Assembly: GCA_001941025.1 (NCBI GenBank)
Contig: MSHE01000026.1
Location: 20,290 to 84,289, forward strand
Origin: Lachnospiraceae bacterium Zagget3
Lineage (GTDB): Bacteria > Bacillota_A > Clostridia > Lachnospirales > Lachnospiraceae
DNA length: 64,000 bases
Reading direction: 5' to 3'
Shown here: positions 47,097 through 54,704 of the stretch, in pieces
Numbering within the stretch: the first letter of the stretch is position 1
Layout: each line of letters opens with the position of its first letter
Notes under the pieces: generated by a model
Databases searched by the model: none
Seen by the model: the letters and a program-made list of their open reading frames with translations, nothing else
Told to the model about the DNA's origin: nothing
Translations under genes and position numbers: made by a program

Positions 47097-47534
47097 ATGA
47101 CATCAAGTTCAGACTTATTCAAACAGATTAGCGAAACGGTCTCCGGGGCCGGGAAAGAGGGCATTGAAAAGGCCAAAGAATTCCGGGATTCCACAAAACT
47201 TTCACTGGAGATCCGGGACCGCGAGAATTCGATCCAGAAGGCGTATCGCGAGCTCGGCAAAGCCTACTACATGGATCATCGCAACGATGAAGAACCGGCG
47301 TATGACCAGATCGTTTTTATCCGGGCCGCGTTTGAGGAGATTGGCGAGTTGAAAGCGAATAAGGACGAGGTGCGCGGGATCCGGCGCTGTCCGAACTGCG
47401 GCGAGCCGATTCAAAGCGGCGCGAATTTCTGTCCGAAATGCGGAGCAAAATATGAGACCGATGAAGAGATCGCCGAGGAGGCAGACGAGTCGGCGGAAGC
47501 GGCTGCGGACGCGGTCGGGGCCGTCACGGACTGA
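47097..47534 (+). CDS. Zinc-ribbon domain protein
   Basis: The 145-aa protein has a helical, partly coiled-coil N-terminal part (1-85), then a double-Cys zinc ribbon CPNCGEPIQSGANFCPKCG (about 99-117) and an acidic Ala/Glu-rich tail. The family is common in Firmicutes and of unknown function. SD AGGAGGG lies upstream. It is monocistronic, with a hairpin at 47577-47603. Confidence 0.7.
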   Translation: MTSSSDLFKQISETVSGAGKEGIEKAKEFRDSTKLSLEIRDRENSIQKAYRELGKAYYMDHRNDEEPAYDQIVFIRAAFEEIGELKANKDEVRGIRRCPNCGEPIQSGANFCPKCGAKYETDEEIAEEADESAEAAADAVGAVTD

Positions 47535-47546
47535 ACCGTCGTTCGG

Positions 47547-47603
47547 TTGACGATTTTGTTTGGAAATGATACAATTCTCCCGTCCCTTTTGGGGCGGGAG
47601 TTT
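47547..47603 (+). promoter_or_regulatory. metG promoter overlapping a hairpin
   Basis: TTGACG (47547-47552), 17 bp and TACAAT (47570-47575). A 10-bp stem CTCCCGTCCC/GGGGCGGGAG (about 47577-47602) follows at the expected start site, probably the terminator of the zinc-ribbon gene. Confidence 0.65.
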
Positions 47604-47669
47604 GTTGTAAAAGCGTGCAAAAACAGACGAATGGGTACGCTTTCCCAATAGAGAGAGGAACGCAGTGTT

Positions 47670-49268
47670 ATGTGCGAGAAAAACAAAGGGAAATATTACC
47701 TGACCACGGCGATCGCCTATACATCCGGCAAGCCGCACATCGGCAACACGTATGAGATCGTGCTGGCGGATACCTTTGCGCGGTTTCGGCGGCAGCAGGG
47801 GTACGACGTATACTTCCAGACCGGGACCGACGAGCACGGGCAGAAGATCGAGGTGAAGGCCGACGATGAGGGCATTGCGCCCAAGGAGTATGTCGACCGC
47901 GTGGCCGGACAGGTGAAGCAGATCTGGGACTTAATGGGCGCCTCCTACGACAACTTCATCCGGACGACGGATGAGGATCACGAACGCGCCGTGCAGCGGA
48001 TCTTCAAGCGGCTGTATGAGCAGGGCGACATCTACAAGGGATTTTATGAGGGGCTTTACTGTGTGCCCTGTGAATCGTTCTATACCGAATCCCAGCTGGT
48101 GGACGGCTGCTGCCCGGACTGCGGACGGAAGGTGGAGTACGCGAAGGAGGAGGCCTATTTCTTCCGGATGAGCAAGTATGCGGATCGTCTGATTGAACAC
48201 ATCAACACGCATCCGGAGTTTATTCAGCCGGTCTCCCGGAAAAACGAGATGATGAACAATTTTCTTCTCCCGGGGCTTCAGGATCTTTGCGTGTCGCGGA
48301 CTTCTTTCTCCTGGGGGATTCCGGTGGATTTCGCGCTGGAACATGTCGTGTATGTATGGCTGGACGCGTTGACCAACTACATCACGAAAATCGGATACGA
48401 CGCGGACGGAGATTCTTCGGAACTGTTTGAAAAACTGTGGCCGGCTGATTTACAGATCGTCGGGAAGGATATTGTCCGATTCCACACGATCTACTGGCCG
48501 ATCTTCCTCATGGCCCTTGATCTGCCCCTGCCGCGGCAGGTGTTCGGCCATCCCTGGCTGCTGCAGGGCGAGGGCAAGATGAGCAAGTCCAAGGGAAATG
48601 TGCTCTATGCGGATACGCTGGTGGACTTTTTCGGCGTGGACGCGGTGCGCTACTTCGTGCTGCGGGAGATGCCGTTCGACAACGACGGCGTGATCTCCTG
48701 GGAGCTTATGATCGAGCGGATCAATTCTGATCTGGCGAACACGCTGGGCAATCTGGTGAACCGCACGATTGCGATGAGCAACAAATATTTTGACGGCATT
48801 GTCACCGATCCGCAGGCGGCGGAGCCGGTGGACGAAGACTTAAAAGCCGTTGTCTCTGCCGCGCGGAACGCCGCGCGCGAGCGGATGGACAGTCTGCATG
48901 TCGCCGACGCGCTCGGCGAAGTGTTTGCCATATTTAAGCGCTGCAACAAATACATCGACGAGACCATGCCGTGGGCATTGGCGAAGGACGAGTCGCAAAG
49001 CGACCGGCTGGCGACGGTGCTCTATAACCTGACGGAGGGCATCGCGATCGGCGCGAACCTGCTCCTTCCCTTCATGCCGCAGACGGCAGAGAAAATTTTA
49101 TCGATGCTGTGTGAGGAGGCGCGGGATTACGAAACCCTGAACACGTTTGGGACCCGCGCGGATGGAATCCGCGTGACGGATGCGCCGGAGATCCTCTTTG
49201 CGCGGTTAAAAGAGGAGGAAGTGTTGGCGCGGGTGGAGGCGCTTGCCGCTTCCGACGCGGAGGCATAA
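47670..49268 (+). CDS. metG: Methionyl-tRNA synthetase
   Basis: The 532-aa class I enzyme has the HIGH variant HIGN (23-26), the zinc knuckle (CVPC ... CCPDC, about 130-155) and KMSKS near 309. It is the short form lacking the C-terminal EMAPII-like tRNA-binding domain. It charges initiator and elongator tRNA-Met. No T-box or SAM riboswitch is visible in the roughly 90-nt leader. It is followed 4 bp later by tatD. Confidence 0.95.
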   Translation: MCEKNKGKYYLTTAIAYTSGKPHIGNTYEIVLADTFARFRRQQGYDVYFQTGTDEHGQKIEVKADDEGIAPKEYVDRVAGQVKQIWDLMGASYDNFIRTTDEDHERAVQRIFKRLYEQGDIYKGFYEGLYCVPCESFYTESQLVDGCCPDCGRKVEYAKEEAYFFRMSKYADRLIEHINTHPEFIQPVSRKNEMMNNFLLPGLQDLCVSRTSFSWGIPVDFALEHVVYVWLDALTNYITKIGYDADGDSSELFEKLWPADLQIVGKDIVRFHTIYWPIFLMALDLPLPRQVFGHPWLLQGEGKMSKSKGNVLYADTLVDFFGVDAVRYFVLREMPFDNDGVISWELMIERINSDLANTLGNLVNRTIAMSNKYFDGIVTDPQAAEPVDEDLKAVVSAARNAARERMDSLHVADALGEVFAIFKRCNKYIDETMPWALAKDESQSDRLATVLYNLTEGIAIGANLLLPFMPQTAEKILSMLCEEARDYETLNTFGTRADGIRVTDAPEILFARLKEEEVLARVEALAASDAEA

Positions 49269-49272
49269 CCCC

Positions 49273-50037
49273 ATGATCTTTGATACCCATGCGCATTACG
49301 ATGACGAACGGTTTGACGCGGACCGGGGCACGCTGCTTCGCGGCATGCGCGAGAAGGGCGTGGGCTGGATCGTCAACGTGGGCGCAACGCTTGACGGTGC
49401 CCGCGAAAGCGTGGCGCTGGCGGAAAAATATGATTTTATCTACGCGGCGGTGGGCGTTCACCCGGATGAGGTGGGCAATCTGACCGAGGAATTTTTCGCG
49501 TGGATGCGCGAGACAGCCCGAACGGATCCGAAGGTTGTGGCCATCGGAGAGATCGGGCTCGATTATCATTGGGACATAGAGCCCAGAGAGGTCCAGCGGG
49601 AGTGGTTTGTCCGTCAGATGGACCTCGCGCGGGAGCTCAGCCTGCCGATCGCGGTGCACAGCCGCGAGGCCGCGCAGGATACAATGGATGTGATCACGGA
49701 GCACGGGCAGGGGCTGCCCGGTATCATTCACTGCTATTCCTATTCATTGGAGATGGCGCAGGAATATGTGCGGCTGGGCTATCACATCGGGCTCGGCGGC
49801 GGCGTGACCTGGGAGAACGCGAAAAAGGCGAAGAAGGTCGCGGCGCAGATTCCCTTGGAGCGCATCGTGCTGGAGACGGACTGCCCGTACCAGACACCGG
49901 TGCCGCATCGCGGCGAACGCAATTCCTCGGATCTGCTTTCGTATGTGGCGGAGGAGATCGCGCGTCTGCGGGGCATTTCCGCGGAGGAAGTGATCGCGCA
50001 GACGACCAAAAACGCAAAGGAACTGTTTCATGTCTGA
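49273..50037 (+). CDS. tatD: TatD-family metal-dependent hydrolase/DNase
   Basis: The 254-aa TIM-barrel hydrolase has metal ligands in THAH (5-8), EIGLDYHW, HSREA and ETDCPY. Family members are 3'-5' exonucleases involved in DNA repair or RNA turnover; the YabD/YcfH type is normally found between metG and rsmA, as here. ATG 49273 is supported by GGAGG about 10 bases upstream. It overlaps the rsmA start by 8 bp. Confidence 0.92.
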   Translation: MIFDTHAHYDDERFDADRGTLLRGMREKGVGWIVNVGATLDGARESVALAEKYDFIYAAVGVHPDEVGNLTEEFFAWMRETARTDPKVVAIGEIGLDYHWDIEPREVQREWFVRQMDLARELSLPIAVHSREAAQDTMDVITEHGQGLPGIIHCYSYSLEMAQEYVRLGYHIGLGGGVTWENAKKAKKVAAQIPLERIVLETDCPYQTPVPHRGERNSSDLLSYVAEEIARLRGISAEEVIAQTTKNAKELFHV

Positions 50038-50917
50038 CAGAATCATCCCGAAACCCTATTTGGCAAATTCCAAGATGACACGGGACGTGCTCGAGCGGCA
50101 CCACTTCGCGTGGCAGAAGAAGTACGGGCAGAATTTTCTCATAGACCCTGGTGTTTTGGAGGAGATCGTGGCCGCGGCCGGGATCACGGAAGAGGATTTC
50201 GTGCTGGAGATCGGACCGGGGATCGGGACGATGACACAGGTCCTGTGTGTCTACGCGCGTGAAGTGGCAGCGGTGGAGATCGACCGGATGCTGCTCCCGG
50301 TGCTGGAGGAGACGCTGCAGGGTTATCCGAATGTAGAGGTGATCCACGAGGACATCTTAAAAGTGGATATCCCGCGGATCGTCGAAGAGAAAAACGGAGG
50401 GCAGCCGATCAAGATCGTGGCAAACCTGCCTTACTATATCACGACCCCGATCCTTATGACGCTTTTGGAGCGGCGGGTACCCTGCGAGAGCATTACGATC
50501 ATGGTGCAGCGCGAGGTGGCCGAACGGATGCAGGCGGGGCCGGGCACAAAGGATTACGGCGCGCTGTCGCTGGCCGTACAGTACTACGCGGACCCCGAGG
50601 TGGTCGCGATCGTGCCGCCGCAGTGCTTTCTGCCGCGGCCGAACGTGGACTCGGCGGTGATCCGTCTGGAAGCGCGGAGCGAACCGGCCGTGTCGGTGCG
50701 GGATGAAGAACTGCTCTTTCGTCTGATCCGGGCTTCGTTTAACCAGCGGAGAAAGACGCTTGTAAACGGACTCGCGAACGCGGAGGAGCTTTCCTTTTCC
50801 AAGAGGGAGATCGAGCAGGCCGTGACAGAGATCGGGAAACCGCTTACCGTACGCGGAGAGACCCTGACGCTGGCGGAATTCGCGGCGCTGGCGGACGCGC
50901 TTGCCGCGGCGGGCTGA
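50030..50917 (+). CDS. rsmA: 16S rRNA dimethyladenosine transferase RsmA (KsgA)
   Basis: The 295-aa enzyme dimethylates A1518/A1519 in helix 45 of 16S rRNA. The SAM motif is VLEIGPGIGTMT (about 58-69), the catalytic motif NLPYYI, and FLPRPNVDSAVIRL is typical. The N-terminal GQNFLIDP is present. It is coupled to tatD by an 8-bp overlap. Confidence 0.96.
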   Translation: MSDRIIPKPYLANSKMTRDVLERHHFAWQKKYGQNFLIDPGVLEEIVAAAGITEEDFVLEIGPGIGTMTQVLCVYAREVAAVEIDRMLLPVLEETLQGYPNVEVIHEDILKVDIPRIVEEKNGGQPIKIVANLPYYITTPILMTLLERRVPCESITIMVQREVAERMQAGPGTKDYGALSLAVQYYADPEVVAIVPPQCFLPRPNVDSAVIRLEARSEPAVSVRDEELLFRLIRASFNQRRKTLVNGLANAEELSFSKREIEQAVTEIGKPLTVRGETLTLAEFAALADALAAAG

Positions 50918-51020
50918 CGACGGATCGCGTGTGCCGCATGGAGCGCAAGACAGACGGCGCGGGGCGTCCTGCAGCAGGCTGCCGTGCCGGGGCAGTATTT
51001 TGGGGAGAAGGCGAGAGAGT

Positions 51021-51326
51021 ATGAATGTCACCTACATATTGGAGTGCGGCGACGGCAGCTACTACACCGGCTGGACAAACGATATTGAGAAGCGCCTGGC
51101 CGCCCATCGGAACGGGGAAGGCGCGAAGTACACGCGCGGACGGGGACCGCTGCGCCTCATCTATCTCGAGGTGTTTGCTTCGAAGGAGGAGGCCATGCAG
51201 TGGGAGGCCTTTATCAAGCGGCTGTCCCGGGAGGCAAAGCGCGCGCTGATCGAAGAGAGCGACTGGCAGAAGCGCCTTGCGGAGTGGGGGCTTCGCGATC
51301 TGCCGATCGAGGATCCCGGAGAATAG
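51021..51326 (+). CDS. GIY-YIG domain protein (UPF0213/YhbQ-like)
   Basis: The 101-aa single-domain protein has the GIY-YIG nuclease core TYILECGDGSYYTGWTND with downstream Arg (KRLAAHRNG) and Glu (MQWEAFIK) of the active site. Family members nick DNA or RNA in repair; the precise role is unknown. ATG 51021 has only a weak AGAGAG SD. It lies 103 bp after rsmA. Confidence 0.85.
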   Translation: MNVTYILECGDGSYYTGWTNDIEKRLAAHRNGEGAKYTRGRGPLRLIYLEVFASKEEAMQWEAFIKRLSREAKRALIEESDWQKRLAEWGLRDLPIEDPGE

Positions 51327-51385
51327 GCAGACAGGCTGGGCAAACACCCGGCTTTTTGTTTCATAAAGAATTCACAACTTAGCCC

Positions 51386-51450
51386 TTGCATTTTCAATGA
51401 GTCGTGCTATAATTGCTATAATAATAAAAAACGATAATGATTCTCATTAT
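51386..51450 (+). promoter_or_regulatory. perR promoter with Fur-type operator
   Basis: TTGCAT (51386-51391), 16 bp and extended -10 TGC-TATAAT (51408-51413). The 9-mer TGCTATAAT is directly repeated at 51405-51413 and 51414-51422, offering two -10 elements. A perfect inverted repeat ATAATGA-TTC-TCATTAT (51434-51450), close to the Fur/PerR box, lies downstream. Confidence 0.75.
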
Positions 51451-51468
51451 TAGGAGTGCCTAACCATT

Positions 51469-51852
51469 ATGACGAAACACAGCAAACAGCGCGACAGCAT
51501 TCAGGCGTTTCTCGCGGGACGGACGGATCACCCTACGGCCGAGATGGTGTATCAGGGTGTCCGGGAAGAGCTCCCCAACATCAGTCTGGCCACTGTGTAT
51601 CGCAATCTGACGCTCCTTGCGGAGATGGGCGAGATCAGCAAGATCTCCACCGGTGACGGCCCGGACCGGTTTGATGCCGTCACGACGCCGCACAATCACT
51701 TTCAGTGCAGCAGCTGCGGCAGCCTGTTGGATCTGCAGATGGAGGATATTTCTTACATCGACGAGGTCGCAGGCAAGTCGTTTCCGGGGGAGGTCACGGG
51801 GCATTCGGTAATTTTTCACGGGCTTTGTCCCGCGTGTATGAAGCAGGCATAA
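51469..51852 (+). CDS. perR: PerR-type Fur-family peroxide regulator
   Basis: The 127-aa metalloregulator has a winged helix with HPTAEMVYQGVR and LATVYRNLTLL. The regulatory metal site lies in DRFDAVTTPHNHF, and the structural zinc site is C80/C83/C120/C123. The overall pattern and the reverse rubrerythrin neighbour fit PerR rather than Fur or Zur. It should repress peroxide-defence genes until its His residues are oxidised. The operator-like repeat in its own leader suggests autoregulation. Confidence 0.82.
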   Translation: MTKHSKQRDSIQAFLAGRTDHPTAEMVYQGVREELPNISLATVYRNLTLLAEMGEISKISTGDGPDRFDAVTTPHNHFQCSSCGSLLDLQMEDISYIDEVAGKSFPGEVTGHSVIFHGLCPACMKQA

Positions 51853-51922
51853 AATCCGGTTGTACGGCAACTGATTTTATAGACACCCGAAAACCATGTT
51901 TCAAAAGAAAGGAAGGTAAGGT

Positions 51923-52465
51923 ATGGCAAAATTTGTATGTACAGTATGTGGTTATGTTCATGAAGGAGACGCTCCGCCGGCGGAATGCCCGGTATGTCAC
52001 GCTCCGGCTGAGAAGTTCAAAAAGCAGGAAGGCGAAATGGAATGGGCCGCCGAGCATGTCGTAGGCGTTGCGCAGGGAGTCAGCGAGGATATCCTTGCGG
52101 ATCTGCGCGCGAACTTTGAGGGCGAGTGCTCCGAGGTCGGTATGTATCTGGCGATGGCACGCGTCGCGCACAGGGAAGGTTATCCGGAGATTGGCCTGTA
52201 CTGGGAGAAAGCCGCTTATGAAGAGGCAGAGCATGCCGCGAAGTTTGCGGAGCTGCTCGGCGAGGTCGTAACGGACAGCACCAAGAAGAATCTCGAGATG
52301 AGAGTGGAAGCCGAGAACGGCGCCACCGCCGGCAAGACGGATCTGGCGAAGCGCGCGAAAGAGGCGAACCTTGACGCGATCCATGACACCGTGCATGAGA
52401 TGGCAAGGGATGAGGCGCGTCACGGCAAGGCGTTCCAGGGATTACTTGAGCGGTACTTTGGTTAA
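51923..52465 (+). CDS. Reverse rubrerythrin
   Basis: The 180-aa protein has an N-terminal rubredoxin Fe(Cys)4 site (C6, C9, C22, C25) followed by a four-helix diiron domain with [19 protein letters not shown] and DEARHGKAF. This reversed domain order is typical of Clostridia and gives NADH-linked peroxide reduction. It follows perR by 70 bp and is a probable PerR target. SD AAAGGAAGG precedes the ATG. Confidence 0.93.
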   Translation: MAKFVCTVCGYVHEGDAPPAECPVCHAPAEKFKKQEGEMEWAAEHVVGVAQGVSEDILADLRANFEGECSEVGMYLAMARVAHREGYPEIGLYWEKAAYEEAEHAAKFAELLGEVVTDSTKKNLEMRVEAENGATAGKTDLAKRAKEANLDAIHDTVHEMARDEARHGKAFQGLLERYFG

Positions 52466-52603
52466 GCTACGAGCCATGCATGGCTAAAATAAATCGGCAG
52501 GAGGACGCTTGCGTACTTCCTGCCGATTTTTTAGCCATATACGGCGACAGCCCTCCAGCGAGAAGAAGCGAAGCGGATTCGAGCTGGGAGCATGGCGTAG
52601 CTT
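52464..52603. repeat. Outer inverted repeat around the terminator
   Basis: AAGCTACGAGCCATGC (52464-52479) is nearly complementary to GCATGGCGTAGCTT (52590-52603, then T6). This encloses the inner terminator and about 50 bp of spacer, giving a nested hairpin with two possible termination points. A TATAAT at 52625-52630 may serve tadA. Confidence 0.6.
52480..52538. terminator. Terminator after reverse rubrerythrin
   Basis: AAATCGGCAGGA (52491-52502) pairs with TCCTGCCGATTT (52518-52529). The stem is extended by ATGGCTAAAA/TTTTAGCCAT. T6 lies in the descending arm. Confidence 0.85.
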
Positions 52604-52650
52604 TTTTTATTTTGCGATCTGGCGTATAATAAAGCCAGCGAGGTACCATT

Positions 52651-53151
52651 ATGACGCAGGATGAGAAATACATGAACGAAGCGATCCGCCAGGCGAAGAA
52701 GGCCTACGCCCTCGGAGAAGTCCCGATCGGCTGTGTGATCGTATATGAAGACCGGATCATCGGCCGGGGATACAACCGGCGCAACACGGACAAAAATACC
52801 CTCTCCCACGCGGAGATTACCGCGATCCGCCGCGCGAGCAAACAGATGGGGGACTGGCGGCTCGAGGGCTGCACGATGTACGTGACCTTAGAGCCCTGCC
52901 AGATGTGTGCCGGCGCGTTGGTGCAGGCACGGATCGACCGGGTCGTGATCGGCACGATGAACCCGAAGGCGGGCTGCGCCGGTTCCATCCTAAATCTTTT
53001 GCAGATGAAAGAGTTTAACCATCAGGTGGAGATCAAGTATGGTGTGTGCCAGGAGGAATGTACGGAGATCCTGCAGCGGTTTTTTGAGGAACTGCGGGAG
53101 CGCAACAAAGAGGAGAAAAACAACCCGAATCCGGGCAGCGAAGAAGCGTGA
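52651..53151 (+). CDS. tadA: tRNA-specific adenosine-34 deaminase TadA
   Basis: The 166-aa zinc deaminase converts A34 to inosine in tRNA-Arg(ACG). The zinc/catalytic motif is H53-A-E55 with C83 and C86 in PCQMC. The basic, low-complexity C-terminal tail (EEKNNPNPGSEEA) is slightly long. It lies directly upstream of the SRP RNA gene, as in Bacillus. Confidence 0.95.
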   Translation: MTQDEKYMNEAIRQAKKAYALGEVPIGCVIVYEDRIIGRGYNRRNTDKNTLSHAEITAIRRASKQMGDWRLEGCTMYVTLEPCQMCAGALVQARIDRVVIGTMNPKAGCAGSILNLLQMKEFNHQVEIKYGVCQEECTEILQRFFEELRERNKEEKNNPNPGSEEA

Positions 53152-53173
53152 GCCGAAAGAATGGAGCCAGTGA

Positions 53174-53202
53174 TTGACCAACGGACACGGCGATGGTATA
53201 CT
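53174..53202 (+). promoter_or_regulatory. SRP RNA promoter
   Basis: TTGACC (53174-53179), 17 bp and TATACT (53197-53202), about 7 bases before the RNA 5' end. Confidence 0.8.
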
Positions 53203-53206
53203 TAAG

Positions 53207-53475
53207 ACTCCGAGCAGCCGGGGCATCAGCGGCGCCCTGTACCATCAATCCGCTATAGTTGGGGTGATATCCTGCCGCGGGCTTCCGATTGCGGAGCTGC
53301 CTTTTGTAAGTGGCGTTGATTCTTGGGTCTTGCGCGACGGAAACCCGTAAACCGGGTCAGGTTGGGAACAAAGCAGCCCTAAGCGGGACCTTCCGGGTGC
53401 CGCAAGGGTGCCTGAGATGAGTTAACTGCGAAAGTAACGTCCGGGGTTGGTGCTCAACGCAGGATGCTCGGAAAA
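53207..53475 (+). ncRNA. ffs: Signal recognition particle RNA (large Firmicutes type)
   Basis: About 269 nt, the size of Bacillus-type SRP RNA with an Alu domain. The ends pair: TCCGAGCA (53209-53216) with TGCTCGGA (53465-53472). Conserved parts are the Alu segment GCCCTGTACCATCAATCCGC, TCTTGCGCGACGG, the S-domain core GTCAGGTTGGGAACAAAGCA, GTGCCGCAAGGGTGCCTG and TAACTGCGAAAGTAACG. It scaffolds Ffh for co-translational targeting. A strong terminator follows. Confidence 0.92.
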
Positions 53476-53481
53476 GAGAAG

Positions 53482-53524
53482 GAGATTGCCGCCGGCGCGT
53501 GCCGGATACGGCGATCTTTTTTTA
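53482..53524 (+). terminator. Terminator after SRP RNA
   Basis: Stem GATTGCCG/CGGCGATC with an inner CCGGC/GCCGG hairpin, then T8. Confidence 0.85.
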
Positions 53525-53534
53525 TTTTCGGCGG

Positions 53535-53564
53535 TTGCATCCGCAGAGAAATCCGTAGTATCAT
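53535..53564 (+). promoter_or_regulatory. larB promoter
   Basis: TTGCAT (53535-53540), 18 bp and TATCAT (53559-53564). Confidence 0.6.
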
Positions 53565-53613
53565 ACATATATACCGATACGTTAAATAAAAAAGCATATA
53601 AAGAGGAGACAAC

Positions 53614-54417
53614 ATGGACACATCTTATGTAAAAGACTTATTGGAACAGGTTGCCGCACAGAATCTCAGTGTGGCGGAAGCCTATGAGCAGTTGAAGAAT
53701 CTCCCCTATGAGGAACTCGACTACGCGATCATCGATGAGCACCGGGCGCTTCGCACCGGACAGGCCGAGGTGATCTTCGGCGAGGGCAAGACGCCGGAAC
53801 AGATTGTTGGCATCGCGGAGCGCATGGCGGAGAATCACGCGCGCGTACTCGTGACGCGGACTACGCAGGAGGTATACGAAGCCGTGGCACGGATCCTTCC
53901 GGACGCCGTGTGGCACGAGACGGCGGGGCTCATCACAGCCGAAGCGGAGTATGACACGGACGATACCGAGCGGGAAGCAAGTGTAGATTCGGCGGTCGAA
54001 AGCGTGGCGCGGCAGGCACCGCGCATTGCCATCGTGACGGCGGGGACCGCGGACATCCCGGTTGCGGAAGAGGCCGCCCTGACGGCGGAATTTTTGGGAA
54101 ATATCGTGGATCGGATTTTTGATGTCGGGGTTGCCGGCATCCACCGCCTGCTTGACCAGACGGGGAGGATCCGCAGAGCGGACGCGGTCATTGTGATCGC
54201 CGGCATGGAAGGCGCGCTGGCCAGTGTCGTCGGCGGGCTTGTCGAAGCGCCGGTCATCGCGGTGCCGACCAGTGTGGGATACGGGGCCAGCTTTGAAGGA
54301 CTGGCCGCCCTTTTATCCATGTTAAACAGCTGCGCAAACGGGGTGGGTGTCGTGAACATCGACAACGGATACGGCGCCGCCTGTCTGGCGACAAAGATCT
54401 GCGCAAAAAGAGCGTAA
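53614..54417 (+). CDS. larB: LarB, nickel-pincer cofactor carboxylase/hydrolase
   Basis: The 267-aa protein has a helical N-terminal domain and an AIR-carboxylase-like (PurE) C-terminal domain. The C-terminal domain contains IVTAGTADIPVAEEA, GVAGIHRLL, VIAGMEGALASVVGGL and PTSVGYGASFEGLAALL. LarB carboxylates and hydrolyses nicotinate adenine dinucleotide to start synthesis of the nickel-pincer cofactor of lactate racemase and relatives. larC, larE and larA are not in this window, so the pathway partners must lie elsewhere or be missing. It has its own promoter and converges on tRNA-Ser. Confidence 0.9.
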   Translation: MDTSYVKDLLEQVAAQNLSVAEAYEQLKNLPYEELDYAIIDEHRALRTGQAEVIFGEGKTPEQIVGIAERMAENHARVLVTRTTQEVYEAVARILPDAVWHETAGLITAEAEYDTDDTEREASVDSAVESVARQAPRIAIVTAGTADIPVAEEAALTAEFLGNIVDRIFDVGVAGIHRLLDQTGRIRRADAVIVIAGMEGALASVVGGLVEAPVIAVPTSVGYGASFEGLAALLSMLNSCANGVGVVNIDNGYGAACLATKICAKRA

Positions 54418-54431
54418 ATATTTTCAAAAAA

Positions 54432-54517
54432 CGGAGAGTGTGGGATTCGAACCCACGTGCCCTGACGGACAACCGCATTTCGAGTGCGGCGCGTTATGAC
54501 CACTTCGCTAACTCTCC
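54432..54517 (-). tRNA. tRNA-Ser (CGA anticodon)
   Basis: Class II tRNA of 86 nt on the minus strand: acceptor GGAGAGT/ACTCTCC, anticodon stem CCGCA/TGCGG with loop CTCGAAA, a long variable arm and T loop TTCGAAT. It reads UCG. No CCA is encoded; the gene runs directly into a T6 tract (54426-54431). Confidence 0.93.
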
Positions 54518-54527
54518 ACGGGAATTC

Positions 54528-54556
54528 ATTATAAGTGCTTTCAAAATGTGCGTCAA
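54528..54556 (-). promoter_or_regulatory. tRNA-Ser(CGA) promoter
   Basis: On the minus strand TTGACG (54551-54556), 17 bp and TATAAT (54528-54533). Confidence 0.8.
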
Positions 54557-54560
54557 TACC

Positions 54561-54589
54561 TTGTAAATAAACCTTGAATTTGATACACT
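54561..54589 (+). promoter_or_regulatory. pfk promoter
   Basis: TTGTAA (54561-54566), 17 bp and TACACT (54584-54589), divergent from the tRNA-Ser promoter. Confidence 0.65.
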
Positions 54590-54704
54590 TTAAGTGCCGC
54601 TGTTGACGCTGTATTCGGCAGATAAATCGGTATGCGGCAAACTTGCCTGTAAGCAGCCCGATTTGGCTGACGTATGCGGTTTTATAAGCGAAAGGAGAGT
54701 GGAT

